Source: Sphingopyxis sp. QXT-31 (GTDB taxonomy: Bacteria; Pseudomonadota; Alphaproteobacteria; Sphingomonadales; Sphingomonadaceae). Taken from it: 64,000 nucleotides of DNA. The notes under the pieces were generated by a model that ran no database searches, was not told the DNA's origin, and saw nothing but the letters and a program-made list of their open reading frames with translations. Numbering within the stretch: position 1 is the stretch's first letter; every line of letters starts with the position of its first letter. Where the stretch lies: the NCBI RefSeq assembly GCF_001984035.1, contig NZ_CP019449.1:2728001-2792000 (forward strand), given 5' to 3'. A program made the translations under genes and the position numbers. Positions 34,432 through 44,814 of this stretch are shown here, piece by piece.

Positions 34432-35355
34432 TCAAGCCGGCGGCTGCCATAGCGCCTCGGGCAGGATGTGGCGATCCTTGCCGATCTCGGCGTGCAGCCA
34501 TTCGCGGAAACGTTCGATCTTGCGCACCCCGACGCGGTTGTCGCGGTGGACGAGCCACATGCCCGACGAGGCCGAGACATAGAGCGTGTCGAAAGGCTGG
34601 ACCATGCGGCCGCTCGCGAGTTCGGCCTGCCAGTAGAGCGGAGTCATCATCGCGACGCCGAAACCCGCCTGTACCGCGCTCGCCTCTTGCAGCTGGCTGT
34701 CGAGCTCGATGCCGCGGCGCGACGGTGCGGGCGGCGTGTCGACGCCCGCGGCGGCGAACCAGTCGGCCCACCAGCTGTCGTTGGGCGCGAGCCGCTGGAC
34801 GCGCAGCAGGTCAGCGGGCTCGCGGATATCATGTTCGGCGATGAAGGCGGGCGAGGCAATCGGCGCGAGATATTGGCGCATCAGGAAATCGGCGCGCAGA
34901 CCCGGCCACGTCCCCCTGCCGATGCGGATCGCGACGTCGACGTTCGACGTGTCGAAATCGACGAGCGCGTTGTTCATCGCCATGCGCACCGCGAGATCGG
35001 GATAGGCGAGCTGGAACCCGCCGATGCGCGCGCTGAGCCAGGTGCCGCCGAAGCTGGTCGCGGCGTCGATCGTCAGCACCTCGGCCTCGTCGCTGCCCAG
35101 CGAGGCGAAGGCATCGCCCATCGCGGCGAAGGCCTGGCTGATCGCGGGGAGCAGCCGCCGCCCCGTTTCGGACAGATGCACCCGCCCCTTTTCGCGCACG
35201 AACAGCGCGCGGCCGAGCCGCTCCTCCAATTGGCGTACCTGATAGCTGACCGCGGCCTGCGTCATCCCCAATTCCTCGGCAGCGCGCGAGAAATTCTGCA
35301 GACGACCAGCGGCTTCGAAGGTCCGGACGGCGGCGAGGGGCGGAAGCTTGGGCAC
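34432..35355 (-). CDS. LysR-family regulator (GcvA-like)
   Basis: 307 residues: N-terminal wHTH LAAVRTFEAAGRLQNFSRAAEELGMTQAAVSYQVRQLEERLG and a substrate-binding domain with GTWPGLRADFLMRQYLAP and AVQAGFGVAMM, the GcvA/AmpR-like branch. Divergent from a small basic protein gene across 102 bp, so that gene is its likely target. Ligand unknown. Confidence 0.92.
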   Translation of the reverse strand: MPKLPPLAAVRTFEAAGRLQNFSRAAEELGMTQAAVSYQVRQLEERLGRALFVREKGRVHLSETGRRLLPAISQAFAAMGDAFASLGSDEAEVLTIDAATSFGGTWLSARIGGFQLAYPDLAVRMAMNNALVDFDTSNVDVAIRIGRGTWPGLRADFLMRQYLAPIASPAFIAEHDIREPADLLRVQRLAPNDSWWADWFAAAGVDTPPAPSRRGIELDSQLQEASAVQAGFGVAMMTPLYWQAELASGRMVQPFDTLYVSASSGMWLVHRDNRVGVRKIERFREWLHAEIGKDRHILPEALWQPPA

Positions 35356-35457
35356 TCGTCATATAAGGCTGACTTATGGGATCATGCAAAGCTTTTGTTG
35401 GCGCCGGCCAGCGCGAACGGGCATTTGTCGAGCATCGAAGAAACGAGGAGACGATCG

Positions 35458-35742
35458 ATGATGGAAGAACATTTCATGCGCAGCTGGAACCAGGGCCACG
35501 ACCGTTTCAGCGCCGATCTTCATCGCGGGCTGACCCGCCTGCTGGCGCCGCTACGGCGCTTCGGCGAATGGATCGCGCTGCCCAGCGTCCCCGGCGAAGA
35601 CCGCGTCTTCGTCAAGGCGGCGGGCCGGCTGGCGACGACGCTGCGCCGCAAGCCCCGCGCGGCCGCTCGCAGCCGCCGCGCGCGTGCAGCATCTGCCGCG
35701 GCACCGGGCACCGTCGAGGTGGACCGCCGCGCCAAGGCCTGA
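35458..35742 (+). CDS. Small basic protein of unknown function
   Basis: 94 residues (MMEEHFMRSWNQGHDRFSADLHRG). GAGGAG precedes the ATG. The first half is amphipathic (LTRLLAPLRRFGEWIALPS); the second is rich in Arg/Ala (RRKPRAAARSRRARAASAA) and might bind nucleic acid or membranes. No family recognised. A clear terminator follows, supporting it as a real transcription unit. Divergent from and possibly controlled by the LysR gene. Confidence 0.7.
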   Translation: MMEEHFMRSWNQGHDRFSADLHRGLTRLLAPLRRFGEWIALPSVPGEDRVFVKAAGRLATTLRRKPRAAARSRRARAASAAAPGTVEVDRRAKA

Positions 35743-35786
35743 CGGGTAATTCCCGAGCATCACGAAACCGGGCGGCCGAACGCCCC

Positions 35787-35825
35787 GATCGCCCGGTGGT
35801 CCCTCGCCGGGCGATCCCTTTTTCG
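35787..35825 (+). terminator. Terminator after the small basic protein
   Basis: Perfect 10-bp stem GATCGCCCGG / CCGGGCGATC with a 10-nt loop and a CCTTTTT tail, 44 nt past the stop codon. Confidence 0.88.
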
Positions 35826-35903
35826 GGCATTTTGATCAACGGCGCATTAACCAAAAATCAGCGGGTTCACGCCTAATCACCCTCCCCTGGACCAGGGGGC
35901 AAG

Positions 35904-37151
35904 ATGACGCGATGGGCGCGAATATCGGGAACAGGAGCGGCGCTGCTGGGCGCTGCGGTCCCCGCGCACGCCCAATCCTCGTTCGCCGACGCGACCAGCA
36001 TGACCTGGGACGGCGTGCTCACCGGCATCTTCCTGGGGCTGTTGATCTTCTCGCTCGCCTATAATGCCGCTTTCTATGCGCTGCTGCGCGAGCGTTTCCT
36101 GATCTGGCAGAGCGTGCGCGCCGCCGCCTATCTGGCGCTGGCCATCGGGCTTTCGCCGCTGGCGATGGGGGGAGCGCTGTCCCCCGACAGTTTTGCGCGG
36201 CAGCTGTGGATCACCGTCTTTTTCGACCTGGGGGTCGCCGTGTCGGGGCCGTTCCTGCGCGCCTATCTGGAACCCGGCACGATCCCCAGGCGGCTGTATC
36301 CGCTGCTCGGCTGGCCGCCGTTCCTGATCCTGCTGACGACGCCGGTGACGGTGATGGCCGATCCGCCCGCGCTCTATTTCGCCCTGCGCAACCTGCTGCT
36401 CGTCGCGATGCTCGCGACCGGCGTGGCGACGGTGGCGATCGCGCTGACGCGCGGCAGCCGCACCGCGCGCTACCAGGCCGCGGCGTGGAGCGGCATCGGC
36501 GCGGTCTATGGTCTCAGCCTGTTCCACGATATCGTGCTGCAAGCGCCGTTCGAGGCGTTCCTGTTCCTGCTCTTCCCCGCGCTCGGGCTCGAAGTCATGC
36601 TCACCGCGCTCGGCATCCTCGACCGGCTGGTGCGCCTCCGCCGCGAGCGGACCGAGGCGCAAGCGCAAGCGGAAGCGATGCGCGTCATCGCGCACACCGA
36701 TCCGCTGACCGGCCTGCCCAACCGCCGTGCGATCGAGGAAAGCTACAAGGCCGAAACCCCGGTCGCAATCGCGATCGTCGACCTCGACCATTTCAAGACG
36801 ATCAACGACCGCCACGGCCACGACGTCGGCGACCGCGTGATCTTCGCCGCGGGGGTGGCGCTGGGATCGGGCAGCGCGATGGCGGCGCGGATCGGCGGCG
36901 AGGAATTCGCGCTCCTGTTCCGCTGCGAGGCGAGCGCGGTCGCGAACGAGGCCGAACGGCTGCGCCAGCGCGTCGGCGCCTATATCGCGCAGATGGTGCC
37001 GTCGCTGCAGCGCCCGGTGACCGCGAGCATGGGCCTCGTCCACATCGCGCGCGAGACGAGCTTCGGCGCCGCAATGAAATCAGCCGACATCAACCTCTAT
37101 GCCGCAAAGGAAAGCGTGCGCGACCGGGTGGTGTTCATCGCGGCGGCTTAG
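35904..37151 (+). CDS. Membrane diguanylate cyclase (GGDEF)
   Basis: 415 residues. A signal-like N-terminus and about seven hydrophobic helices (7TMR-DISM-like sensor, about residues 30-235) precede a short coiled coil (RLRRERTEAQAQAEAM) and a GGDEF domain starting at THTDPLTGLPNRRA-like HTDPLTGLPNRRA. The active-site loop reads GGEEF near residue 332 with DLDHFKTINDRHGHDVGD, so it should make cyclic di-GMP. No RxxD inhibitory site is obvious before the loop. Part of the island that splits the rimM-trmD cluster. Confidence 0.9.
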   Translation: MTRWARISGTGAALLGAAVPAHAQSSFADATSMTWDGVLTGIFLGLLIFSLAYNAAFYALLRERFLIWQSVRAAAYLALAIGLSPLAMGGALSPDSFARQLWITVFFDLGVAVSGPFLRAYLEPGTIPRRLYPLLGWPPFLILLTTPVTVMADPPALYFALRNLLLVAMLATGVATVAIALTRGSRTARYQAAAWSGIGAVYGLSLFHDIVLQAPFEAFLFLLFPALGLEVMLTALGILDRLVRLRRERTEAQAQAEAMRVIAHTDPLTGLPNRRAIEESYKAETPVAIAIVDLDHFKTINDRHGHDVGDRVIFAAGVALGSGSAMAARIGGEEFALLFRCEASAVANEAERLRQRVGAYIAQMVPSLQRPVTASMGLVHIARETSFGAAMKSADINLYAAKESVRDRVVFIAAA

Positions 37152-38656
37152 TTCGCCGCGGCGCGGAAACGAAGCGCCTGGATCGTCACCGGCGTCGTCG
37201 GCGCAAGCAGCAACTGGCCGTCGAGCTTGCCCTTCTCGCAGTTGAGGCGGAAGGCGGTCGACATCGCGCCCATCGGCGCGAGCGGCTCGGCGGTCGGGCA
37301 CGCGCCGAGCTGGTCCTTGAGCTTCGCAAGCTCCGCCGCCCAGTTTTCGGCCGAGCGGTCGAGGAGGAAGTTCATCGCCAGCTTGCCGTCAAGGGGCCCC
37401 AGATTGCCCGCGGCATAAGCAGCCTGCGCCGCGGCGAACATCTCGGCGACCGCGGGCGAGACCGGGGTGTCGCGTCCTTGGAGCAGCCCCGCCTTGTCCA
37501 TCGCGACCGCGCTGTCCCACGCGGGCCCCGACGGGCCGGCATAGGTGCGGTTGGCGAGCGCGAAGACACCGGTGCCGGTCTCGGGCATCAGCATCACATG
37601 GCTGCCGTAGCCGGGGTAGCCGCCGCCATGCGCCATGGTGAGGCCGAGCTCGCAATCCTGCGCGACGCGCCAGCCCATGCCGTAAGCGAGGCTCTGCTTG
37701 CACGCGTCGGCGCCGCTGGCACCGATGCGGTTGGCGACCGAAGTGAAGTTCAGCCCCTGCGCCATTTCGCGCACCGTTGCGCGGCGGACCGGCCCCGTGT
37801 CGGGGTCGTCGCGCGCGGGCCAGGCCGAGAGCAGGAAGGCGACCCATTTGGCATAGTCGTTCGCACTGACCTGCAGCCCGCCCATGGCGTTGAACGCGCC
37901 GTCGGCCATCTCGGGCTCGGGGGCCCAGGCGTCATTCTCCCAGCGATAGCCGCGGGCATAAAGGTCCTTCGGCGTCCTGGTCACGTCGAAGCCGCTCGCG
38001 CTCATGCCGAGCGGGGTCAGGATCGTCTGTTGGACATAGTCGGTGTACGCCATGCCCGAGGCGTTCGCCACGATCCGGCCGAGCAAAGCGTAGCCGAAGT
38101 TCGAATATTCATGTTGGCTTTGCGGGACGCGGCTGAAGGGCACGCCCGCGGCGATCATCTTCGTGAACTCGGCCTGCGGCAGCACCTGCTGGCGGTCGCC
38201 CCACGGGTCGTCGGTGACGAAGCCGCCGACATGCTGGAGCAGGTCGCGGATCCGGATCCGCGGGCTGTCCTTGGTCGGATAGGCCCAGGACTTCATCTCG
38301 GGAATATGCTGCTCGGCGAGGTCGTCGAGGCGGAGCTTGCCGTCGTCGCGGAGCTTCAGGATTGCGAGGGCGGTGAAGGCCTTGGTCATCGAGGCGATGC
38401 GAAAGCGGCTGTCAGCGGTGACCGGGCGCTTGCTCTCGAGGTCCTGCACCCCGACGCCCTTCACATAGGCGAGCTTGCCGTCCTGCACGATGCCGTAGAC
38501 GAGACCGGGAACATGCGCGTCGGCCTTATATTTCGCGAAGAGCGCGTCGATCTCGGGCGCGAGCTGGTCCAGGGTTTTCGGGGCGGGGTCTTGCGCGGCG
38601 GCGGGGAGTGGCGTCGCGAGCGCCAGAGCCACACCCGAAACCCATGTCCACCGCAT
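37148..38656 (-). CDS. Serine hydrolase, class C beta-lactamase/PBP4* fold
   Basis: 502 residues from ATG 38656 (GGGGAG upstream), with a signal peptide ending near AAAQD. Active-site motifs: SMTKAF (SxxK, nucleophile), YSNFGYALLG (YxN) and a late HGGGYPGYGSH. This set is shared by esterases, D-aminopeptidases and PBP4*, and true beta-lactamases; resistance cannot be inferred. The C-terminal 130 residues form an extra beta-rich domain. It is convergent with the GGDEF gene, overlapping by 4 nt. Confidence 0.88.
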   Translation of the reverse strand: MRWTWVSGVALALATPLPAAAQDPAPKTLDQLAPEIDALFAKYKADAHVPGLVYGIVQDGKLAYVKGVGVQDLESKRPVTADSRFRIASMTKAFTALAILKLRDDGKLRLDDLAEQHIPEMKSWAYPTKDSPRIRIRDLLQHVGGFVTDDPWGDRQQVLPQAEFTKMIAAGVPFSRVPQSQHEYSNFGYALLGRIVANASGMAYTDYVQQTILTPLGMSASGFDVTRTPKDLYARGYRWENDAWAPEPEMADGAFNAMGGLQVSANDYAKWVAFLLSAWPARDDPDTGPVRRATVREMAQGLNFTSVANRIGASGADACKQSLAYGMGWRVAQDCELGLTMAHGGGYPGYGSHVMLMPETGTGVFALANRTYAGPSGPAWDSAVAMDKAGLLQGRDTPVSPAVAEMFAAAQAAYAAGNLGPLDGKLAMNFLLDRSAENWAAELAKLKDQLGACPTAEPLAPMGAMSTAFRLNCEKGKLDGQLLLAPTTPVTIQALRFRAAAN

Positions 38657-38794
38657 CGCGCTCTCCCCTGGCATTGGCCGCGACGCTAGCAGAGCGACGA
38701 GCGATGGCAACAGGCGGGCGCAGCACGGGTTCGCGCTTGCTTTTCGGCGCAACTACAGCAGGATGGCAGAGTGGGCGGAGACAGGGGACGATAG

Positions 38795-39184
38795 ATGCGC
38801 GCGATGATGGGAATGCTGGCGATCGCCGGCGCGTTCGGAATGGCGGTGCCGGCGATGGCGCAAGACTGGACATTCGTGACCGAAAGCGACGCCGGATCGG
38901 TCCATTATTACGACTCCGCCAGCCTGAAGCGCAGCGGTGGCAAGGTCACCTTCTGGTCGCGCGAGGATGCTCGCAACGCCGATGTCGAGGACGATTATCC
39001 CCTCGTCAGCGACGCGCTCGAGGAGATCGATTGTGCCGCGGACAAGCTGCGACTGATCGAGATCGTCGATCGCGACGATCAGTATCAGGAAGTCGAGCGC
39101 TTCGATTTCCGGAGCGAGGTGGTGTGGAACGCCATCGCGCCCAACACCGTCGCTGCCTCGAAGCGTAGCGCCGTCTGCAAATAG
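38795..39184 (+). CDS. Periplasmic protein, surface-adhesin E/CNP1-like fold
   Basis: 129 residues with a signal peptide (MGMLAIAGAFGMAVPAMAQ). The mature part (DWTFVTESDAGSVHYYDSASLKRSGGKVTFWSR) has the W..v....g..yyD pattern of small SmpA/adhesin-E-like periplasmic proteins. Two Cys (EIDCAADK and the penultimate Cys) may form a disulfide. It ends 6 nt before the rimM stop on the other strand. Function unknown. Confidence 0.75.
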   Translation: MRAMMGMLAIAGAFGMAVPAMAQDWTFVTESDAGSVHYYDSASLKRSGGKVTFWSREDARNADVEDDYPLVSDALEEIDCAADKLRLIEIVDRDDQYQEVERFDFRSEVVWNAIAPNTVAASKRSAVCK

Positions 39185-39190
39185 CGCGGG

Positions 39191-39691
39191 TCAGCCCGCG
39201 TCGGCGAAGGCGCGGGTGACGACCAGCCGTTCGCCGTCCCATTCGGGCACCGCCTGGGGCCGCATCGGAACCATGAAGCGCTTGCCGTTCGGGCGCTCGA
39301 TCTCGACGACATCGCCGGCGCCGAAATTCTCGATAGCCGCGACATGGCCGAGCGCCTCGCCATCGTCGGCGACGCACGGCAGGCCGAGCAGGTCGTGGTG
39401 ATAATATTCACCCTCGGCGAGCGGCGGCAGCGCCGAGCGCGGGACGGTGAGCAGGGTGCCGCGCAGCGCCTCGGCGGCGCTGCGGTCGGTCACCTCGGCG
39501 AAGGTCGCGACCGCGCCCTGATTGGCGGGGCGCACCGATTTGAGCGTCAGCTTACGATCGCCCGCGTTCAAAACGGAAAAGGCGCGGAGAGCCTCCGCGC
39601 CTTCGCCGAACAATTTGAGGCGCACCTCGCCCCGCACCCCATGCGCGCCGGCGATGGCGGCGAGGGTGACGGGGCGGTTTGCGTCGGCCAA
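39191..39691 (-). CDS. rimM: 16S rRNA processing protein RimM
   Basis: 166 residues: MADANRPVTLAAIAGAHGVRGEVRLKLFGE is the RimM start, with YYHHDLLGLPCVADDG and the PRC-barrel end RFMVPMRPQAVPEWDGERLVV. It helps mature the 30S head and binds uS19. It follows rpsP by 3 nt. In most Proteobacteria trmD comes next; here rimM is followed by a convergent gene and trmD is 5.5 kb away. Confidence 0.97.
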   Translation of the reverse strand: MADANRPVTLAAIAGAHGVRGEVRLKLFGEGAEALRAFSVLNAGDRKLTLKSVRPANQGAVATFAEVTDRSAAEALRGTLLTVPRSALPPLAEGEYYHHDLLGLPCVADDGEALGHVAAIENFGAGDVVEIERPNGKRFMVPMRPQAVPEWDGERLVVTRAFADAG

Positions 39692-39694
39692 GGC

Positions 39695-40393
39695 TTAGGC
39701 CTTGGCTTCTTCTTCGCCTTCGGCAGCCGCCGGGGCTTCCTCGGCAGCAGCAGCTTCGGCGACCGGAGCAGCCGGAGCTTCTTCGGCCGGGCCGCCTTCG
39801 GCAGCCTGTTCGGCCATCGCGGTCGCGTCGTCGGCGGTCGCATCGGCCGGGGTTTCGTCGGCGACGGCCTCGGCGACGGCTTCGGCAGTCGCTTCGCTCT
39901 TCACCGAACCGGTCGCATCCGACTCGGCGGCCTCGGGAGCGGCGGCTTCTTCAGCAGCGGGCGCTTCTTCAGCGGCCACTTCCGGAGCGGCTTCTTCGGC
40001 GGCTTCGGGCTCGGGGGCGGGAGCGGCGGCCGCGGCGGCCTTGGCTTCCTCGGCGTCAGCCAGCTTCTGGGCCTTTTCCTCGGCGCGTTCCTTGGCCTTT
40101 TCGCCCGGGACCGCCTTGTTCGGGTTGTTGCGCGCGGCGCGTTCCTGGACACCCGCGGCGTCGAGGAAGCGGGCGACGCGGTCGCTCGGTTGGGCGCCGA
40201 CGCTCAGCCAGTGCTTCGCGCGCTCGGCGTCGAGCTTGACGCGCTCCGGATTGTCCTTGGCGAGCAGCGGGTTGTAGCTGCCGATACGCTCGATGAAGCG
40301 GCCGTCGCGCGGGCTGCGCGAATCGGCGACGACGATCTTGTAATAGGGGCGCTTCTTGGAGCCGCCGCGCGACAGGCGAATGGAGGTAGCCAT
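39695..40393 (-). CDS. rpsP: Ribosomal protein bS16 with long acidic Ala-rich tail
   Basis: 232 residues. The first 85 or so are canonical bS16 ([38 protein letters not shown]). A basic/charged linker ([21 protein letters not shown]) leads into about 130 residues of almost only Ala, Glu and Pro with some Asp, Ser, Thr and Val. E. coli bS16 is 82 residues. The reading frame is intact and the start has the usual context, so the tail should be translated and exposed on the ribosome. Confidence 0.95.
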   Translation of the reverse strand: MATSIRLSRGGSKKRPYYKIVVADSRSPRDGRFIERIGSYNPLLAKDNPERVKLDAERAKHWLSVGAQPSDRVARFLDAAGVQERAARNNPNKAVPGEKAKERAEEKAQKLADAEEAKAAAAAAPAPEPEAAEEAAPEVAAEEAPAAEEAAAPEAAESDATGSVKSEATAEAVAEAVADETPADATADDATAMAEQAAEGGPAEEAPAAPVAEAAAAEEAPAAAEGEEEAKA

Positions 40394-40438
40394 GATGTAA
40401 GTCCTTCTTTCTAATTCAAATTCAGGTTGTCGGTTAAA

Positions 40439-41917
<1,479 letters not shown>

Positions 41918-42105
41918 AGCCAAAATCCTTGCTTTCGACGCCCGCAACGCAAAACACGCCGGTGAGCGAAACCTCGCCAACCAGCGGTATCCGTGGACAG
42001 GTTTTTCCGTCGCGGATGTCGATATGCCCGACCGCGAGATGCCGCCAGACGGGGCGCCATTACGGGAAATGGCGGCGAAAGGCAAGCGAGGGCGCGGTGT
42101 TCCCA

Positions 42106-42254
42106 GATCCTCCCCACGCGAAGCGATGGGGAGGTGACAGCGCGAAGCGCTAACGGAGGGGTTGACGCCGTCAGGCGTCGGTGCAAGGCCAGACCCCTCC
42201 ACCACTCGCGGCGCGAGCGGTCCCCCTCCCCAACGCTTCGCGACAGGGAGGATC
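42106..42254. repeat. Interspersed palindromic repeat family 1, copy C
   Basis: 149 bp bounded by GATCCTCCCC and GGGAGGATC; shares GCGAAGCGATGGGGAGGTG, ACGGAGGGGTTG, CCCCTCCACCAC and GGTCCCCCTCCCCAACG with copies A and B, but has a longer middle. It occupies the centre of the 404-bp divergent gap between ffh and the GGDEF-EAL gene; nothing else was recognised in that gap. Confidence 0.85.
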
Positions 42255-42321
42255 GGGATAGCCCAAACTTAACGCAAATTTCACCGCTTGGGGCGCAAAA
42301 GGGCCGCTTCTTGTGGGGGAC

Positions 42322-43959
42322 ATGCGAAATATGGCGACCGCCGCTCCGCCGAAAGGACCCGACCGCGCCGAAGGGGCGAAACGCGATATCGTCGCGGGCG
42401 GCATCGTCGTCGCCGCAATTATCCTGTTCGTCGGCACCGGCAGCAACGTCATGCAAGCGGTCGTCCGTGCCCTGTCGGGGATCGGCGGCGGCAGCGACCA
42501 GGTGCTCGCCGCAACGCTGATCCTGAACATCGCGCTGATCCTGTTCGGTTGGCGCCGATACGAGGATTTGCACCGCGAAATCCGCGCGCGCACCGAGGCC
42601 GAGCAACAGGCACGCTACCTGGCCGATCGTGACCCGCTCACCGACTTCCTCAACCGCCGCGCGATGCTCGACCAGGGACAGACGCTGATCGAGAGCGCCG
42701 CCGCCGAGCGGCGTCATGTCGCCTTGTTCCTGCTCGACCTCGACCATTTCAAGACGGTCAACGACATCCACGGCCACGCCGCGGGCGACCGCATGCTCAA
42801 GGTCGCCGCCGAGCGCATCGCGGGCGTGCTGCCGCCGAGCGCGCTGATGGCGCGGCTGGGCGGCGACGAGTTCGTCGCGATGCTGGTGTTCGAACCGGCG
42901 GGCAAGCCGCATATCGAGGCGCTGGCGGCGGAGATCGTCGCGACGCTCGAGGAACCGGTGACGCACGAGGGCCAGCTGATCCGCATCGGCGCGTCGATCG
43001 GCCTGTCGCTGGCAACCGCTGCCGACACGACGATGGACACGCTGGTGCGCCAAGCCGACATCGCCATGTATCATTGCAAGGACGAGGGCCGGAACCGCTT
43101 CTGCTGGTTCGAGGTCGGCATGGAAATGGCGGTGCAGGTCCGCAACCAGATCGAGACCGGCATCCGCAGCGGCATGCCCAAGGACGAGTTCGTGCCTTTC
43201 TTCGAGCCGCAGGTCGACATCGCGACCGGCCGGCTGGTCGGTTTCGAGATGCTGATGCGCTGGAATTCGCCCGAGCATGGCATGGTCGAGCCCGACCGCT
43301 TCATTCCGGTGGCCGAGGAAAGCGGGCTGATCGGCGAACTGTCGCTGCGCGTCGTGCGCCACGCGATGGAGATCGCCAAGACCTGGGACCCGTCGATCAC
43401 GCTGGCGGTCAATATCTCGCCGCAGCAATTGAAGGATCCCTGGTTCAGCCAGAAGCTCACCAAGCTGCTGGTCGAGACGGGTTTCCCGGCGAGCCAGCTC
43501 GAGGTCGAGATCACGGAAAGCTCGCTGTTCGAGAATCTGCCGCTGGTGCGCTCGATCGTCACCAGTTTGAAGAACCAGGGCGTGTCGCTGAGCCTCGACG
43601 ATTTCGGGACCGGCTACAGCTCGCTGTCGCATCTGCGCGCGCTGCCCTTCGACCGGATCAAGATCGACAAGAGCTTCGTCGCGGCGATGCAGGGCAGCCC
43701 CGACGCGCAGGCGATCGTCGTCGCGATCGTGCGGCTGGGCGAGAGCCTGGCGATGCCGATCACCGCCGAGGGCGTCGAGGACGAAGCGACCGCGATCGAA
43801 CTGACCCGCCTCGGCTGCGCCAAGGCGCAAGGCTGGCACTATGGCAAGCCCGCGTCGGCGGCGACGACCGCGAAGCTGCTCGCCGACCGCGGGCTGCTGC
43901 GCACGCCGGCGGCGCCCGATGCGGGTGCAGCCGAGGACGAGCGGCGCAAGACGGCGTAA
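42322..43959 (+). CDS. Membrane GGDEF-EAL cyclic-di-GMP enzyme
   Basis: About 545 residues. Two N-terminal membrane helices (about 25-45 and 60-75), then a GGDEF domain (ADRDPLTDFLNRRA, LLDLDHFKTVND, intact RLGGDEFVAM) and an EAL domain. The EAL motif reads GFEMLMRW; the catalytic Glu is kept, and DDFGTGYSSLSHL and KIDKSFV look functional. Both synthesis and hydrolysis are therefore possible. Start uncertain: ATG 42322 follows GGGGGA closely, and ATG 42331 or GTG 42313 are alternatives. Confidence 0.9.
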   Translation: MRNMATAAPPKGPDRAEGAKRDIVAGGIVVAAIILFVGTGSNVMQAVVRALSGIGGGSDQVLAATLILNIALILFGWRRYEDLHREIRARTEAEQQARYLADRDPLTDFLNRRAMLDQGQTLIESAAAERRHVALFLLDLDHFKTVNDIHGHAAGDRMLKVAAERIAGVLPPSALMARLGGDEFVAMLVFEPAGKPHIEALAAEIVATLEEPVTHEGQLIRIGASIGLSLATAADTTMDTLVRQADIAMYHCKDEGRNRFCWFEVGMEMAVQVRNQIETGIRSGMPKDEFVPFFEPQVDIATGRLVGFEMLMRWNSPEHGMVEPDRFIPVAEESGLIGELSLRVVRHAMEIAKTWDPSITLAVNISPQQLKDPWFSQKLTKLLVETGFPASQLEVEITESSLFENLPLVRSIVTSLKNQGVSLSLDDFGTGYSSLSHLRALPFDRIKIDKSFVAAMQGSPDAQAIVVAIVRLGESLAMPITAEGVEDEATAIELTRLGCAKAQGWHYGKPASAATTAKLLADRGLLRTPAAPDAGAAEDERRKTA

Positions 43960-44007
43960 GCCCGCCTCGCTAGACTTCCCCCGTCCCTGCCCTTACATGC
44001 GCGGGAT

Positions 44008-44814
44008 ATGGCGGATCGCTTCACCAAGATGCATGGCCTCGGCAACGACTTTGTCGTGATCGACGCGCGCACGGCGCCGGTCGAGATGACCCCGGCGCGC
44101 GCGCATGCGATCGCCGACCGGCGGCACGGCATCGGCTGCGACCAGCTGATCCTGCTCGAACCCTCGAGCCATGCCGATGTGAGGATGCGCATCTTCAACG
44201 CCGACGGCGGCGAGGTCGAGGCGTGCGGCAATGCGACGCGCTGCGTCGCGACGCTGCTGGGCCAGCCGTCGGTGATCGAGACGCTGGGCGGCATGCTGCG
44301 CGTCACGCCGGCCGACGGCGGCGCGGAGGTGGTGCTGGGCGAGCCCGTGTTCGACTGGGAGCATATCCCGCTGGCGATGCCGATGGACACGCGCGACATG
44401 CCCGTCGCTTGGGACGAGCTCGAGCATGGCGCCGCGGTCAATGTCGGCAATCCGCACATCGTCTTTTTCGTGCCCGAGGCCGATGCGGTGGCCCTCGGCG
44501 AGCTCGGCCCGCGGATCGAGACCGACCCGCTGTTCCCCGAACGCGTCAACGTCAATGTCGCGAGCCTCGACGGCCCCGATTGCCTGCAGCTGCGCGTGTG
44601 GGAACGCGGCGTCGGGCTGACGCAGGCGTGCGGCACCGGCGCGTGCGCGACTGCGGTCGCGGCGATCCGCGCGGGCAAGGTCAAGTCGCCGGTGACGGTG
44701 TCGCTGCCCGGCGGCGACCTGGTGATCCGCTGGGCGCCCGGCGAGCCGATCGTGATGAGCGGCGCGGCGACGCGCGTGTTCGAGGGCGAGACCGACTGGG
44801 CGCAGTTCGGATGA
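44008..44814 (+). CDS. dapF: Diaminopimelate epimerase
   Basis: Converts LL-DAP to meso-DAP for peptidoglycan and lysine. 268 residues: MHGLGNDFVVID at the start, the catalytic Cys pair in GGEVEACGNATRC and QACGTGACATAVA. Complete. First gene of a coupled dapF-mtaB-ftsY-yciB operon; its stop overlaps the mtaB start. Confidence 0.97.
   Translation: MADRFTKMHGLGNDFVVIDARTAPVEMTPARAHAIADRRHGIGCDQLILLEPSSHADVRMRIFNADGGEVEACGNATRCVATLLGQPSVIETLGGMLRVTPADGGAEVVLGEPVFDWEHIPLAMPMDTRDMPVAWDELEHGAAVNVGNPHIVFFVPEADAVALGELGPRIETDPLFPERVNVNVASLDGPDCLQLRVWERGVGLTQACGTGACATAVAAIRAGKVKSPVTVSLPGGDLVIRWAPGEPIVMSGAATRVFEGETDWAQFG

Noticed and set aside
37148..38656. Antibiotic-resistance beta-lactamase
   Set aside because: SxxK and YxN motifs are shared with many esterases and peptidases, and the extra C-terminal domain is not typical of AmpC.
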